DNA from: Penelope pileata
Lineage: Eukaryota; Chordata; Aves; Galliformes; Cracidae
NCBI GenBank assembly: GCA_013396635.1
Contig: WBMW01003950.1
Location: forward strand, 844,884 to 908,883
DNA: 64,000 bases
Direction of reading: 5' to 3'
The notes beneath the pieces are model-generated. The model had not been told where the DNA came from and made no database searches. It saw nothing but the letters and a program-made list of their open reading frames with translations. Position 1 is the first letter of the stretch. Every line of letters begins with the position of its first letter. Both the position numbers and the translations under genes were made by a program. Positions 1-11,000 of the stretch are shown in pieces.

Positions 1-2215
1 AACGTGTATCATTTAATGGAGCTGAAACATATTTTAATCCCAGATAATTTCTTTTTATTTGCTACTTCAGAAGGGAAAAAAAAACTTGTATGAGTTTAAA
101 AAAAAACAAAACAACAATTATTTCATTATTAAGAAATAATCATGATCTTTATACCACACGCGATTGTAATGCCAAATTCAGTGAATTAGGATAGCATAGC
201 TCCTGGTATTTGAAAAAACCTACTAGCATTGCAGAGGTTTATTGTAAGGGCTCACAAGTCAATCCCCAAAGACTCAACAGATATAATAATATTTCTGAAC
301 AAGTATCATATTGCATTGATTTTAGGGAGAATACTTGTCAGAACATTACCAATGAAAGATGGCTTTGTACTACCTGGAGCAGAATTATCTCATCATAGGA
401 GCTCTCAGAAAATATTAAGCCTTTCATTTCTAACATAAGTAACAGATGATTCTAAAAGATCTCTTTGTATAACTATGTGAAGCCAGCTAGTGCATGCATG
501 TGAAAAGGAAAGAAATACATCCATTTGAACTGATTAATACGCATACTAAATGTCTTAATGCTACTGGGTCAAAGAAAAGCCACATTCTGAGAAACAACTC
601 ATCCTAGGAAGACTGCTTGCATTTAAAATTTTATTTACTTTATAAGTTATTCAATGTACAGTTGCTTATTATGACTATTCCCTGCTAGTTTCTTTCAGTT
701 TCAGAACGAAGACATTTTTATGTTTCTAAAGCAAGGAATTTATCTACACTTTATATCTAAGGAAAGCAGCATGTCCTCTGGAAGTACAGTATTTCCTTTT
801 CAAGCAACGAATAAGTTTTACTGAGTGCATAAACTACTAGCACTGGTTACAGCTGTGTTTCTTAGGAGTCATTAAAAAGTCATTTTGCAAAAATCACAAA
901 GAAAAATTGAAAAAAAGAAAAAGAAAAAAGAACAGAGTCCACCCTTGTGTCATTAAAAATTGCAGTACTATAACAAACATTATTATGAGAAATTAGAACT
1001 GTACGCTTAATAAACAGCATTATCAAAGGACTGAAGCAGGCTTACGCGAGTGTCCTGCAGTCATGGTGCCATGATCACAAGGTCTGGATCTGTGCACTGT
1101 TGGCTTACTCAGCAGTGAGAGTATGTTCCAAGCCAGGCACAGACATACCACAGCACTGCTCCCAGATTCACCAAGGCACACTGTACACTATAGATGTGTT
1201 TATGCTGGCTGCAAAAGAACAGATGATACCCAATGAGGCATGAAGCCTGCTGGAACAAAGCTCCTGTCAATGTTTTGTGAGCTTGTCTAAGAGAGTTTAG
1301 AAAATATGTCATGTGTTACAGTGGGCTTGATCTGGCAGAAGCCTGAAAGCCAGATTTTCTATACCAGAGCATTTCTATCACAGCACATTTAGCTTCCTTC
1401 TCTTTATCCTAATTCTACATAAAATGTTGACACAAATACTGTGGTGAATTATTTGCTTCATATACCTACTCTGCATTAAAGCTCACATTTCCAATAATTC
1501 TGACTTGCAATATTATTAAACCCAAACAGACAACTTCAGACGCAAGTTATGCTAATGCAACCCTAGGGAACGTCTCCTCATGTGCACCACCTTAGTTTAC
1601 CTTATGACTAACCCTAAAACAACCTCATAGGCAAATAATCAGGAACTTTCAAATATATCTGTCAAACAGTCATAAGAGCATTTACACCAGTGTTTTACTC
1701 TGGTTCAGGAGTGCATATTTGAAGCAGACTTCACTGCTGTCCCCATTTTGCTCTTTGGTTGACACCATAGAAGCATCTCAGGGCTAATAAACTGGATTCC
1801 TCCAGATGAAGCTAAATGAAAATACATACTCCAAGAGTGAACACAAAGGTTCAGTCCAAGGGATGACAGTAGAGTAAGATCAAAGTAAACCTACAGACTG
1901 CTGCTGTGACTGATTGCTTTTCAGTATGTTCCTCCGATTTTCCTGATTCCTCATCTTCTGTTGGGATAAGTCTGCAAAATGAAATCTTATGAGTCTTATG
2001 CCTTTTCTACACCTAATAATTGAACCATGTCTAAATAAATCTACAAGGCATTAAAGAGACTGTGAAAGAAGCTTTGAGCTCAAATTTGGCTGTAAAGACT
2101 TTGTAAGAAACTGATGTATAAAGTAGTAATCTTCACCACATTTGTATTTGAGTGCATGCAAAAGAACTGCAAAATATATAATGTAGAAAGGAAAGGTTAA
2201 CTAGGTAAAATAATT
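1..2215. other. Unrecognised non-coding DNA
   Basis: AT-rich sequence with short A-rich runs (near 77-90 and 903-930). Open frames are all under 70 codons and none resembles a known protein. I see no repeat family, RNA gene or recognisable regulatory cluster. It could be intron or intergenic sequence. Confidence 0.6.
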
Positions 2216-2839
2216 ATAGAATGGCCTGGGTTGGAAGGGACCCCAAGGATCATCAGGTTCCAACCCCCCTGCCACAGGCAGGGCCACCAACCTCCAGATT
2301 TGGTACTAGATCAGGCTGTCCAAGGCCCCATCCAACCTCACTCTGAACACCTCCAGGGATGGAGCTTCCACAACCTCTCTGGGCAGCCTGTTCCAGCACC
2401 TCACCACTCTCCCAGTAAAGAAGTTCTCTCTGACATCCAATCTAAGCTTTTCCTCCTTCAGCTTAAAACCATTCCCCCTTGTCCTGTCACTACCTACCCT
2501 TGTGAAATGTTGATTTTCCTCCTGTTTATAATCTCCCTTTAAATACTGGAAGGCTGCAATGAGGTCTCTCCGCAGTCTTCTCTTCTCCAGGCTGAACAAG
2601 CCCAGCTCCCTCAGTCCGTCCTCATAGGGGAGGTGCTCCAGCCCTCTGATCATCTTTGTGGCCCTCCTCTGGATCAACTCCAACGGTTCCATGTCTTTCT
2701 CATGCTGCAGCCCCCAGACCTGGATGCAGTACTCCAGGATGGGGACTCACGAGGGCAGAGTAGAGAGGGACAATCGTCTCCCTGTCCCTGCTGGTCACCC
2801 CTCTCCTGATGCAGCCCAAGATACCACTGGCCTTCCTGT
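2216..2839 (-). mobile_element. CR1 LINE fragment, 5'-truncated, minus strand
   Basis: This is the 3' part of a chicken-repeat-1 (CR1) non-LTR retrotransposon. Read on the minus strand, 2692-2306 encodes 128 residues matching the C-terminal end of CR1 ORF2, the endonuclease/reverse-transcriptase protein. The landmarks are the blocks IQRRATKMIRGLEHLPYEDG, a DLIAAFQYLKG segment and a FTGRVVRCWNRLP segment. Upstream on the same strand, 2840-2750 carries the ASGILGCIRRG and SRDRETIVPLYSALV blocks in a different frame, so there is a frameshift near 2745. The 3' end lies at about 2216, where the complement reads CCATTCTATAATTA, a worn form of the CR1 tail. The endonuclease and RT catalytic domains are absent through ordinary 5' truncation. 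It cannot mobilise itself. Confidence 0.93.
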
Positions 2840-3399
2840 AATGTGTATAATCGCCAGAGTTCCTACATACGTGATGGACATTTACTTTCTGCACAAATAC
2901 AGCAGGCTGGCACAGCTCTGAAAGTCAGGAACCATAAGAAAAGGGGTCTGAAACGTTCCTGGATCTGGTGGTTGATTTTTTTTTTTTATTTATTTTTTCC
3001 CTATGAGATAGAACATCAGGAGCTGAACATTATTTGAGCATATGATGTTAAATTCTACTTCTGATTGCACTGGGGTAAAACAATGTTACTGGTTATATGT
3101 GTAACTCAATCACATGCACTAGGTGTAGAAGAAGACAAATACTTCCTTACTGTTTTGTCACCTACCCAAAACGCAAGAAAGAAGAGCAAAGCTCATCATA
3201 CACGAAAATATGATTAATGACACACAGTTGGATCACACTGTTACTGGGTTTAGTAGGAGAAGACTAAATCCTAAGAGTCCCCAGATGACGTCAGGTAAGA
3301 AATTCCACTACAGTGAACCGTTAAGAAGGAGGAAACAGACATTTTACAGATGCCACCAAGCAAGTAACGTGATCTAACTCTGAAATCAGCTCCAATTTT
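2840..3399. other. Unrecognised spacer with T-rich run
   Basis: Sequence between two CR1 remnants. It contains a T-rich run at about 2976-2998 and a perfect palindromic TGACGTCA at 3286-3293. No gene is seen. Confidence 0.5.
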
Positions 3400-3497
3400 G
3401 AAGTTTGCTCTGTTTTGGGCAAGTACTGAGGGGGAAGAGTGGTATGGACAGATGACTTCCAGAGGTCCCTTCCGCCTTAAATTATAATTCTGATTTT
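3400..3497 (+). mobile_element. Degenerate CR1 3' end remnant
   Basis: The stretch GATGACTTCCAGAGGTCCCT followed by TCCGCC and, about 20 bp later, ATTCTGAT resembles the conserved 3' untranslated end of CR1 (block GATGA...CAGAGGTCCCTTCC, then an ATTCTGTG-type tail) on the plus strand. Divergence is higher than in the other copies here, so it appears older. The left edge is uncertain and may be as late as 3430. The match is by eye only. Confidence 0.6.
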
Positions 3498-4910
3498 TAA
3501 TATTTGTAACTAGATATGTAAAATGGCTCAAAAAAAAGCACACAATGCCAATGAGACTCTCTCCTGTTTCAAGGCACAGAGTGTTCTTCAAACAATATTT
3601 TGTATGATGGAGGGAAAAATTCTGGTGGTCAAAAATTTTCAGTGCTTCACTAGAATAAAGCAAAGGAGCTTTAACATGAATACATACAAATGAATCTCAG
3701 AGTTTAAGGCTTTAATTTATAAAAGTTTACATCACTGGTGAACTCAAGTTATATATCAGCAATTGAGTCTTACAGTTAAATAGATTAAATGAGGACTTCA
3801 CAAGACAAACTCTGTTGCTAGCCTTCTTCTATGCCGTGCCCCTATACAAACTAAAAAAAGCAGTAATGCCCCAAGATACACAAAATGTTATTCATGAGAA
3901 ATAAGTCAGTTAGCATTTAAGAGCAAGTAAAAGTTTATTTTTTCTAATTTGAATTGCATGTATATCTAAAAAGTCTGAAAAATCAGTGTGATGCTCTGTA
4001 AGCTTTAGTTCTCCCATTATAAAACAGGAAATACCATAGGGGCTTGGCACAGAAACTACTGAAAGAGAATTCTTTCGTTTGTGTTTTACAGGAATTAAAC
4101 TAAATTATCATGATAGTGTGTTTTGGCTTTAATCTATACTTCATTTCTTCACACAGGCTTTGTGAGGATAAATTCACTTGGGTGTTATTGGTGATGGGAA
4201 TAATATAAGTAGATAACAGATATAGAATGTTCCTTCCAAATGAATGAACTGGCAATTAAAGCTATGAATAGCATAGTCAGTTCCCAGTTTCATTATTATC
4301 TGCATACACAAGCAAATACACAAAGCTATGCACAAACACTGGATCTTCAAAAAAAAAAAAAAACCCCACCAAATTGACGTTTTTGAAACTTTAACATTTT
4401 AATCAAACATGTGCATTAACTAATTCTGCCAATACTCTAGCAAAGTAGGAAAATAAGTATTAACATTCCTTCTTTTGGCTGAAGGAAAATTAAGAGACTG
4501 AGGTGAGCAGTAAGTGATTTTTTTCCAAGACTATATATGAAATTAATGGACAAATGCAGCTCCTGGTTCATATGCTCATTCCCTCACTCCATGTTGCCTC
4601 TAACTTGATTAGTTTCTTATGACTAACCATTAATAATTTCGCATTATGCAATCATCCCTAGGTAAAAGAGAAGTTTATTCTTAATAAATGACAGCAAAGC
4701 TAAACAATTTCAAAGTACCACAAAATGTATAATAATCAGATTAATTAAAGTGGACTCTGTCTGATTATGGCCATAACTTGATATACTCAGCCAGTCAGTC
4801 TCTCATAGGCTCTAATTGCCAGACAAAATTACATTTCAAATGTATCAGGAAAAGAAAATCTTTTCCTGCATTTAGAGTGAAGTCATTATCTTTCTTCTGT
4901 GAAAACTGTA
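3498..4910. other. Unrecognised non-coding DNA
   Basis: AT-rich, with an A-run at about 4351-4364. A weak likeness to the mammalian-wide SINE (MIR) core is noted near 3985-4040 but is not supported well enough to annotate. No coding frame is credible. Confidence 0.5.
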
Positions 4911-4912
4911 TA

Positions 4913-6215
4913 CGTAGGTTGCTCTGAAAGTAATCCCTCCTATTTATTTCCATGGAAACTACCGCAGATACAAAGAGCACAACAGCGCTATTAGAGCAAA
5001 TTCTCAGCTACCAAACACTATTTTTCAACATAGTCACCACCATTAGCCATGCATTTTTGCCGATGATGAACAAGAGCCTGCATGTCATGCTTGTAAAAGT
5101 CTGCATCAGGGGAAGTGACCCGCTACTTCACAGCTGCTATGATGGTGTTATTGCTAAGAAAATGTTGCCCACACAAAGTATCTTCATCAGCCTGAACAGA
5201 TGGAAGTTGGAAGTCGCAAAATCTGGACCATATGAGTGTGTTAGGACAGTCCAGCCAAGACTGGCAATGTACTCCACAGTCTTCAGACTGGTATGGGGCC
5301 TGGCATTACCATTTTGTAAAAGAGGGGTTGTCTTCTCTGTCCTGACTCTTGACTGGAAGTTCAAGCCTTCAGCTTAGTCAGCGTCACAATGAAGTTGTCA
5401 GAGGTGATGGTTTATCCGGGTTCCAGGAAATCCGGAAGGATCACCCCTTTCCTGTCCCAACAAACAGTGCACATCACTTTACCCATTGAGGGCTGCCGTT
5501 GAACATTTTCTTTGACGGGAAATTCATGTCACCACTCTATGGACTGCTGTTTTGGTTTCAGCTTCACCATGTCTTGTCACTGGTAATGATGTGATCCAGG
5601 AAACTGTCACCTTCAGCCTCATATTGGTTCAATAGGTCCTGAGACACCTGCATACGGTGTTTTTTCTGTTCCTGTGTAAGCATTCGCAGGACCCACCTGC
5701 TGAAAACTTTGTCATATTCCATTGCCACCATCATTTCTAATGCATTGAAGCTGATATTCGGCTCCACACACAGTTCTTTGGTTGTAATCCGTCAATTTGT
5801 CCAGATGAATTGATCAAGATGCTCTTCATTTTGTGGTGTGACAGCTGTGCAGGACTGTCTGGAACGTGACTTGTCTGTCATGTCACTGTTGCCACTGCTG
5901 AAATGCACCACCTCATTGTGCTCACATCCACTGTTTGGTCTCTGTAAACGTTCAGCAAGCATCAATGAATGTGTCAATGGGCGCCATTTATTCCACATGG
6001 AAGAATTCAATTCCACACCATAGCTTCATACGCACTTCCACGACAGACAGCATTTTGTCAGACTGCCCCTCTGCTGCCATCTGTTGCACGGCAACAGAAT
6101 GTAACAGGATATTGGCTGGAAGGTTCAACCTCTACTGCCATACCACCAACATCTGCCTCTGACAGTGTGGGCCAAGATCATAAAATAGGTAGCATTACTT
6201 TCAGAGCAGCCCATG
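4913..6215 (-). mobile_element. Mariner-family DNA transposon (Galluhop-like), full length, inactive
   Basis: A complete 1303-bp Tc1/mariner element. The left end reads CGTAGGTTGCTCTGAAAGTA and the right end, complemented, reads CATGGGCTGCTCTGAAAGTA, giving terminal inverted repeats that differ mainly by transitions. A TA dinucleotide flanks each end (4911-4912 and 6216-6217), as mariner insertion requires. Between the ends is a decayed transposase on the minus strand. The TIR type and protein fragments resemble Galluhop from chicken; that family name is from memory, not a search. An internally deleted relative lies at 59698-60260. Confidence 0.92.
5110..6060 (-). pseudogene. Mariner transposase pseudogene
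   Basis: A cut-and-paste transposase remnant split over several minus-strand frames. The N-terminal third (about 6016-5792) includes an AVTPQNEEHLDQ segment typical of the DNA-binding/linker region; its upstream part is out of frame, implying a frameshift near 5910. The middle (5767-5564) holds LTQEQKKHRMQVSQDLL, then the first catalytic block TSDKTW, where TGDETW is usual; the aspartate is kept. The C-terminal part (5364-5137) holds NGNARPH, where HDNARPH is usual, so the second catalytic aspartate is replaced by glycine. It also holds PDFATSNFHLF, where the third aspartate of the DD34D triad has become asparagine. Frameshifts plus loss of two of three catalytic residues make it inactive. 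Confidence 0.9.
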
Positions 6216-6217
6216 TA

Positions 6218-7257
6218 AAATCCAAAATAATCTGCTCCTTAGTAAGGTAAGTAAATGATGAGAAAAACAAAAAAATAAAGATCTGTGCAATGAAGACAAG
6301 CCTTAGTCAAGAAAGGTAATTATTTTCAGTGAACAGCAAAAAAAATCTTCCACTTCACAGTGAAACAGAAATTATTCAATTTCAACAGATCTGATCTTCT
6401 CACTCAGGACAGCGTCAGATCAATTAGTCTCATTTAGCAAAGTAACGTAGTGCATGTTTAGTTTGATATCACCTTTGTACTTAGTAGGTTATAAGGATAT
6501 GAGCAATGCACTGAAACTGGATATCTACTATTACATTGTAGTTCAAACACATGAAGTAAACGAAATAGGTGATGAGGTACATGGTCTCTATCTGCCATCC
6601 TGTCAACAGAAAATTTTCTCTCTGGTTAGCCTCACAGAGCAGTATACATGGCAAATAGCTAAAGAAAAGATGATAAATGTGAGTCTACTCATGTTCTCAT
6701 CAAAGATGATGTGAAAACACAAATAGCAGGTGTAAACATAAGTCTTGAAGAGGATAGAATTCCAAATTCAGTTATTTGGAGCAGTCATCAGTTCTGTTAT
6801 TTCCTGGTAGGAGAAATAGCTTTTTACTATCCACTCTCCCAAAAACTCTCAGGGAAACATGTAGGGAAAAGCTTGGAAACTTTCAGAAAGTTAAGAAAAC
6901 TTCACAAATAACATATTATGCTTGATAACTCAAGATGTTTCACATCCTTCAGGGTTTTGAAAATCATATAACGAGATATCAGGTTCTGTGTTACCATGGA
7001 CAACTCTACCAGCTCTTATGTCTTCCTGACTGGCTCCATGGTCACAGTCCCCTTCCCTTGGGCAATCTGTGAGTGGAGTACCCCTGCAACAGTAACTCAA
7101 CAGTGTAAGTCCATGTCCTTACTTCTTAACACCTCCTGATGCTACATGCTTCTTTCCTCCACCTTTTTCTGAAGTGGAACAGAAAGTGGAAGCAACTATG
7201 TACAGATGTAATAAGATGTAAAATTCAAGGGCAATCTGAAAAAACTATATAACTACT
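6218..7257. other. Unrecognised non-coding DNA
   Basis: Spacer between the mariner and the solo LTR. Open frames of 86 and 66 codons (6454-6714 and 6711-6911) overlap by a few bases but show no family likeness and no codon pattern distinguishable from background. Confidence 0.5.
7253..7257. repeat. Target-site duplication, left copy (CTACT)
   Basis: Matches CTACT at 7834-7838 exactly and abuts the TG of the LTR. Five bases is the length expected for ERVL-type integration. Confidence 0.88.
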
Positions 7258-7833
7258 TGTCCTGGTTTCAGCTGGAACAGAGTTCTTTTCTTCACAGTGT
7301 CTGGTATGATGCTATGTTTTGGCTTCAGGGGAAAACAGGATTGATAATAAGACAAAGGAGTTTTAATTGTTGTTGAGCAGCACTGAACAGAGCCAAGGAT
7401 GTTTCAGTTTCCCAGCTTCTCATACTGTCCTGCCAGTGAGGGAGCTGAGGGGGTACAAGGAGCTGAGAGGAGACAGAACCAGGACAGCTGATTTTCCACA
7501 CTGCATGATATCATGTGAAAAAACAGTAAATTGAAGGGGAGTCAGCCAGGGAGGCAGCCACTGCTCGGGGACTGGTTGGGCATCAGTCAACAGGGGGTAA
7601 GCAATTGCTACGTGCATCACTTGTTTTGCATATATATGTATACAATTATAATTACTGTTATTTCTCTACTGTCTTAGTATTTTTTTTTTTTTTAACTCAA
7701 CCTGTGAGTTCTACATTTTTTTCTTTTTCTTTTTTTTTTTTCTCCTCTGATTCTCTCCCCTGTGCCACTGAGAGGAGAGAGAAGAGCAAAAGACTATGTG
7801 GTGTTCAGCTGCTTTCCAGGATAAACCACAACG
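7258..7833 (+). mobile_element. Solo LTR of an avian ERVL-like endogenous retrovirus
   Basis: A 576-bp solitary long terminal repeat. It begins TGTCCTGGTTTCAGCTGG, the start of a very common bird ERVL-type (class III) LTR. It also contains that family's GAGCAGCACTGAACAGAGCCAAGGA-like block, the CATCACTTGTTTTGCATA block, a T-rich stretch before CTCAACCTGTGAGTT, and the terminal GGATAAACCACAAC block. The terminal CA has become CG (7832-7833). It is flanked by a perfect 5-bp duplication CTACT at 7253-7257 and 7834-7838, which fixes both ends. No internal retroviral region is present, so it arose by recombination between two LTRs. The family assignment is by memory of the consensus style. Confidence 0.9.
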
Positions 7834-7838
7834 CTACT
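7834..7838. repeat. Target-site duplication, right copy (CTACT)
   Basis: Right-hand partner of the CTACT at 7253-7257, directly after the LTR end. Confidence 0.88.
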
Positions 7839-8020
7839 CTAGGATCACCCCTTCTTGGAAAGACAGAGGACTATGGTCACATTTCTTTCCTCCTCCTGGC
7901 TCCAGGCCAAGTGATTCTCAGTGCCTTAAATGACCTGAAGTGTCACTTATGCAGATGGCAGCACTGATGGACTGCTAGTGCCATCCATAAATTAAATTCC
8001 AATTAATGGTATTATTCTTG

Positions 8021-8091
8021 ATAATAGTAATAGTATAGTCCTTGATAGTAATAGTAATACTATCGAGTAATAATAATAGTAATAGTAATAT
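8021..8091. repeat. Imperfect TAA/TAATAG microsatellite
   Basis: About 70 bp built from ATAATAG, TAATAG and TAATAA units, interrupted by TATAGTCCTTGA and TACTATCGAG. The interruptions suggest an old array. Confidence 0.85.
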
Positions 8092-11000
8092 CCTCAATAT
8101 TTAGTGCTAGTCTTTCCCACCTCCTCCTTACTCCTATTCTTAGAGCCTATGTCTACAGAGATTCACTGCACAAGATTCTGACACTTCCAACTTACGTAGG
8201 TCTTCAGTTTTTTCCTTTTGCTTTCCCTTGTGCTTGGTCCCAGCCCTGCTGAGTATCCCTTGGTATCTGCTGCAACCTCAAGACTTCAACTCTGTCCAGT
8301 AGGATCAGAGCTCTAGCAGTAGCTTACGGGGATGACATTTTGCATTGTGGATCAATAACTTAAATTTTCAATCTAATTGCATTGTTAGTATTGTACCTCC
8401 ACAGAAGTCAAAGGCAAGATTTTCTTCTGAATGGGTCCAAAATTAATTACACACCTTGCAAGTTAAGCATCTTGTCAGTAGTACATAGCTAACACCTAAG
8501 CAGTGTCCACAAAATCAGTGCCAACAACAATTCTCAAAACACTCTCCCATGAAGAATATAAATTAAATCCACATTTCAGAAGTTTTAGTGGGATTGAAGA
8601 ATGCCCTGGTTTCAGATTGTTATTTTGTAAATAATCTGGGATCCTACTTTACTGTTTACTTTGACTCAAAAACTTTTGTTCAGAGTCTCTGTACAACTGC
8701 AGCCTTTTAAAAAGGGTATATTTTAATAAGCCTGGAGAAAACATTTCCATTATTTTGTGGAAATCTGGAGTCTCAAAGAATAGCTTGGATCGCTAGAGGG
8801 GAGATAGTATAAGTTATGTGGGGTATGTGACAAGAAAATTCACTATTTTTGGAAGAAAGAAATTTCCTTGGGCTTTTAACTAAGACTCTGAAAATCTGTA
8901 CCTGTTCACCAGAAATATCAGCCCAGTAAAATGGGATTCTTGTGAAGATGGTGACCGGTGAGTAAGAAAAGTTTTCAACCTTTCCTACCAAAATCATCCA
9001 GGTTCAGACCAAAAGCTCAGTCATTATTACAAGACAAGTACTTCTTCCACCTATTGCCACTACTCTCTAACCTACAAAATATGGTATAGTTCTGTGTGAT
9101 AAACATTAGATTGCATGTCAATAAGCTTTTTATAACCTATGAATAAATAAGAATTCTCTTCAAAGATCATTCCTATAACTAGAACAGACAAATAGGATGA
9201 ATATACCAAATGTGGTCCTCCTTCCACAGTAACTGACTCTAATATCTGAGCACTAAGAGGAACTGAAAAAGGTTTTCCCTGAGTATGTTCAATGTAGAAA
9301 AGATAGCATACGCTGTAGGTAATGCAGTTCAAGAATAATGATTTCATATTCCAGGAATAGACGCAGGTTACTCCAGGCTGAGATAATGGAAACAATTTAA
9401 GGCACAATTTAAGTTAAAGTTAAATTATACGTCTGCATGAAGGAGCTATAAATTCAGACAGGAAGGGAAAGCAGTAGGTAAATGACTGCAGGATTTCAGT
9501 GAAGTAAAGCTCTTTGTAAAATTGTTGAACCTGAGTTTTTAATCCATAATTGAGATGATTATTTAATTTACATTTTATTAGGAACCATGCACTGTAGTAA
9601 TATCCTCTTTCAGTTTACAGAAACAGGCTGGGTAACATAGGTGTGAAGAGCTAGGATGAAACATTATACCTCAATGAAATTCAGCATGTCTGATTAGTCT
9701 GATTAATTAGGTTTGGGGGGAGGAAGGGGTGGTTTCCATCATACTAAATCTTTCCTGTAAATGTACTAATATTCCAATAAGAGCAACCAGAAGAAAATCA
9801 AACTATAGCAGGCCACTACTGGTATTTCAAAGTAGAATCACCACCACCATAAATTTAGTGTTTTATTCCTCTTCTCTCTCAAAATCAAAAATCATTCTAG
9901 GATTTTTACTAGCGCAAAACAAACACAAAATTCTGAAGCCACCTCCAACTTCCAACTCTAAAGCTATCTAGCAACTTCTCAAATAAGGAACCATCAAGAG
10001 GCCATCCACACATACGTAGGGAAGTATTTTGCCTTCTGATGCTCCATACAGAAGAACATAGCAACAAGCAGACCAAATTACAATCAGTTGAAAGACACAA
10101 TCAACCTAGCATCCTCCAGCCTAAAAATGGTCAGTAAAGAAAGTATAGAACTGTATACATACCAGAGAGGAATGCAAGCAAGCAGACCCAAGCTACCCAT
10201 GGAGCACTTTGAGTAGCTCTCCAGTAAATTCACCAGATCTCAGCAACCGTAAAAGAGCTCCATGGTCTGCTGCCTCTGAGCTGTAGTATCACCTTCTGCA
10301 GGAGCCATCAGTCCAGACCTACATCCTACTGAAATGTTGACTCACATCACATAAATGTTTCATGTACTTGCTGCTCCCATTTCTGTACATGTTACATACT
10401 GGGAATGCCAACTGCCTTGTGCAGTTAGAGAGTAAAACAAAGATAACTAAACTGATGACAAAGAAAATCTGACTGGTTGGCCAATAACAAGTATTGATTA
10501 TCCAAAACCAAATAACTTCTATCTTCATACATTTTTTGTGCATGTCTGATTGAGTAATTTTCATGGAACATGCACAGGTGCTATACTCTAAACAAACACA
10601 ACTCTCTTCACCTACTAAACCAAGCATTTAAAGCACTGTAACAATACTCCAAATAAATTATTTAAAAGACTTATATGTACACTGTTTGCATAAGTATATA
10701 TGCAACATCATGGTTATATTTTTTTTGTTCTCCATTTCTTGCTTACTAGTGTTCAATTTTAACTGTTGCTGAGGAACTTATTTCCAGAAGCTATGTATAG
10801 CATTGCTCCAAGACATATTCAATAAATGCTAATAGCTAATTTCAGAACTATCAATGCAATATATATATTGTAAGTTGCTTCCAAACGTGAATTACTTACA
10901 TTATTTTAATACGGAACTTCATCCACTCTTTTACTGAAAAATTGCTCTATAACAAACCTTTCCTATGACTTTGTGCTACAAATTGTTAGTTCTCATTGCC

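Noticed and set aside
2231..2542. 103-codon plus-strand frame, proline- and histidine-rich
   Set aside because: Antisense of the CR1 C-terminal coding region.
4952..5377. 141-codon plus-strand open frame
   Set aside because: Lies antisense to the decayed mariner transposase.
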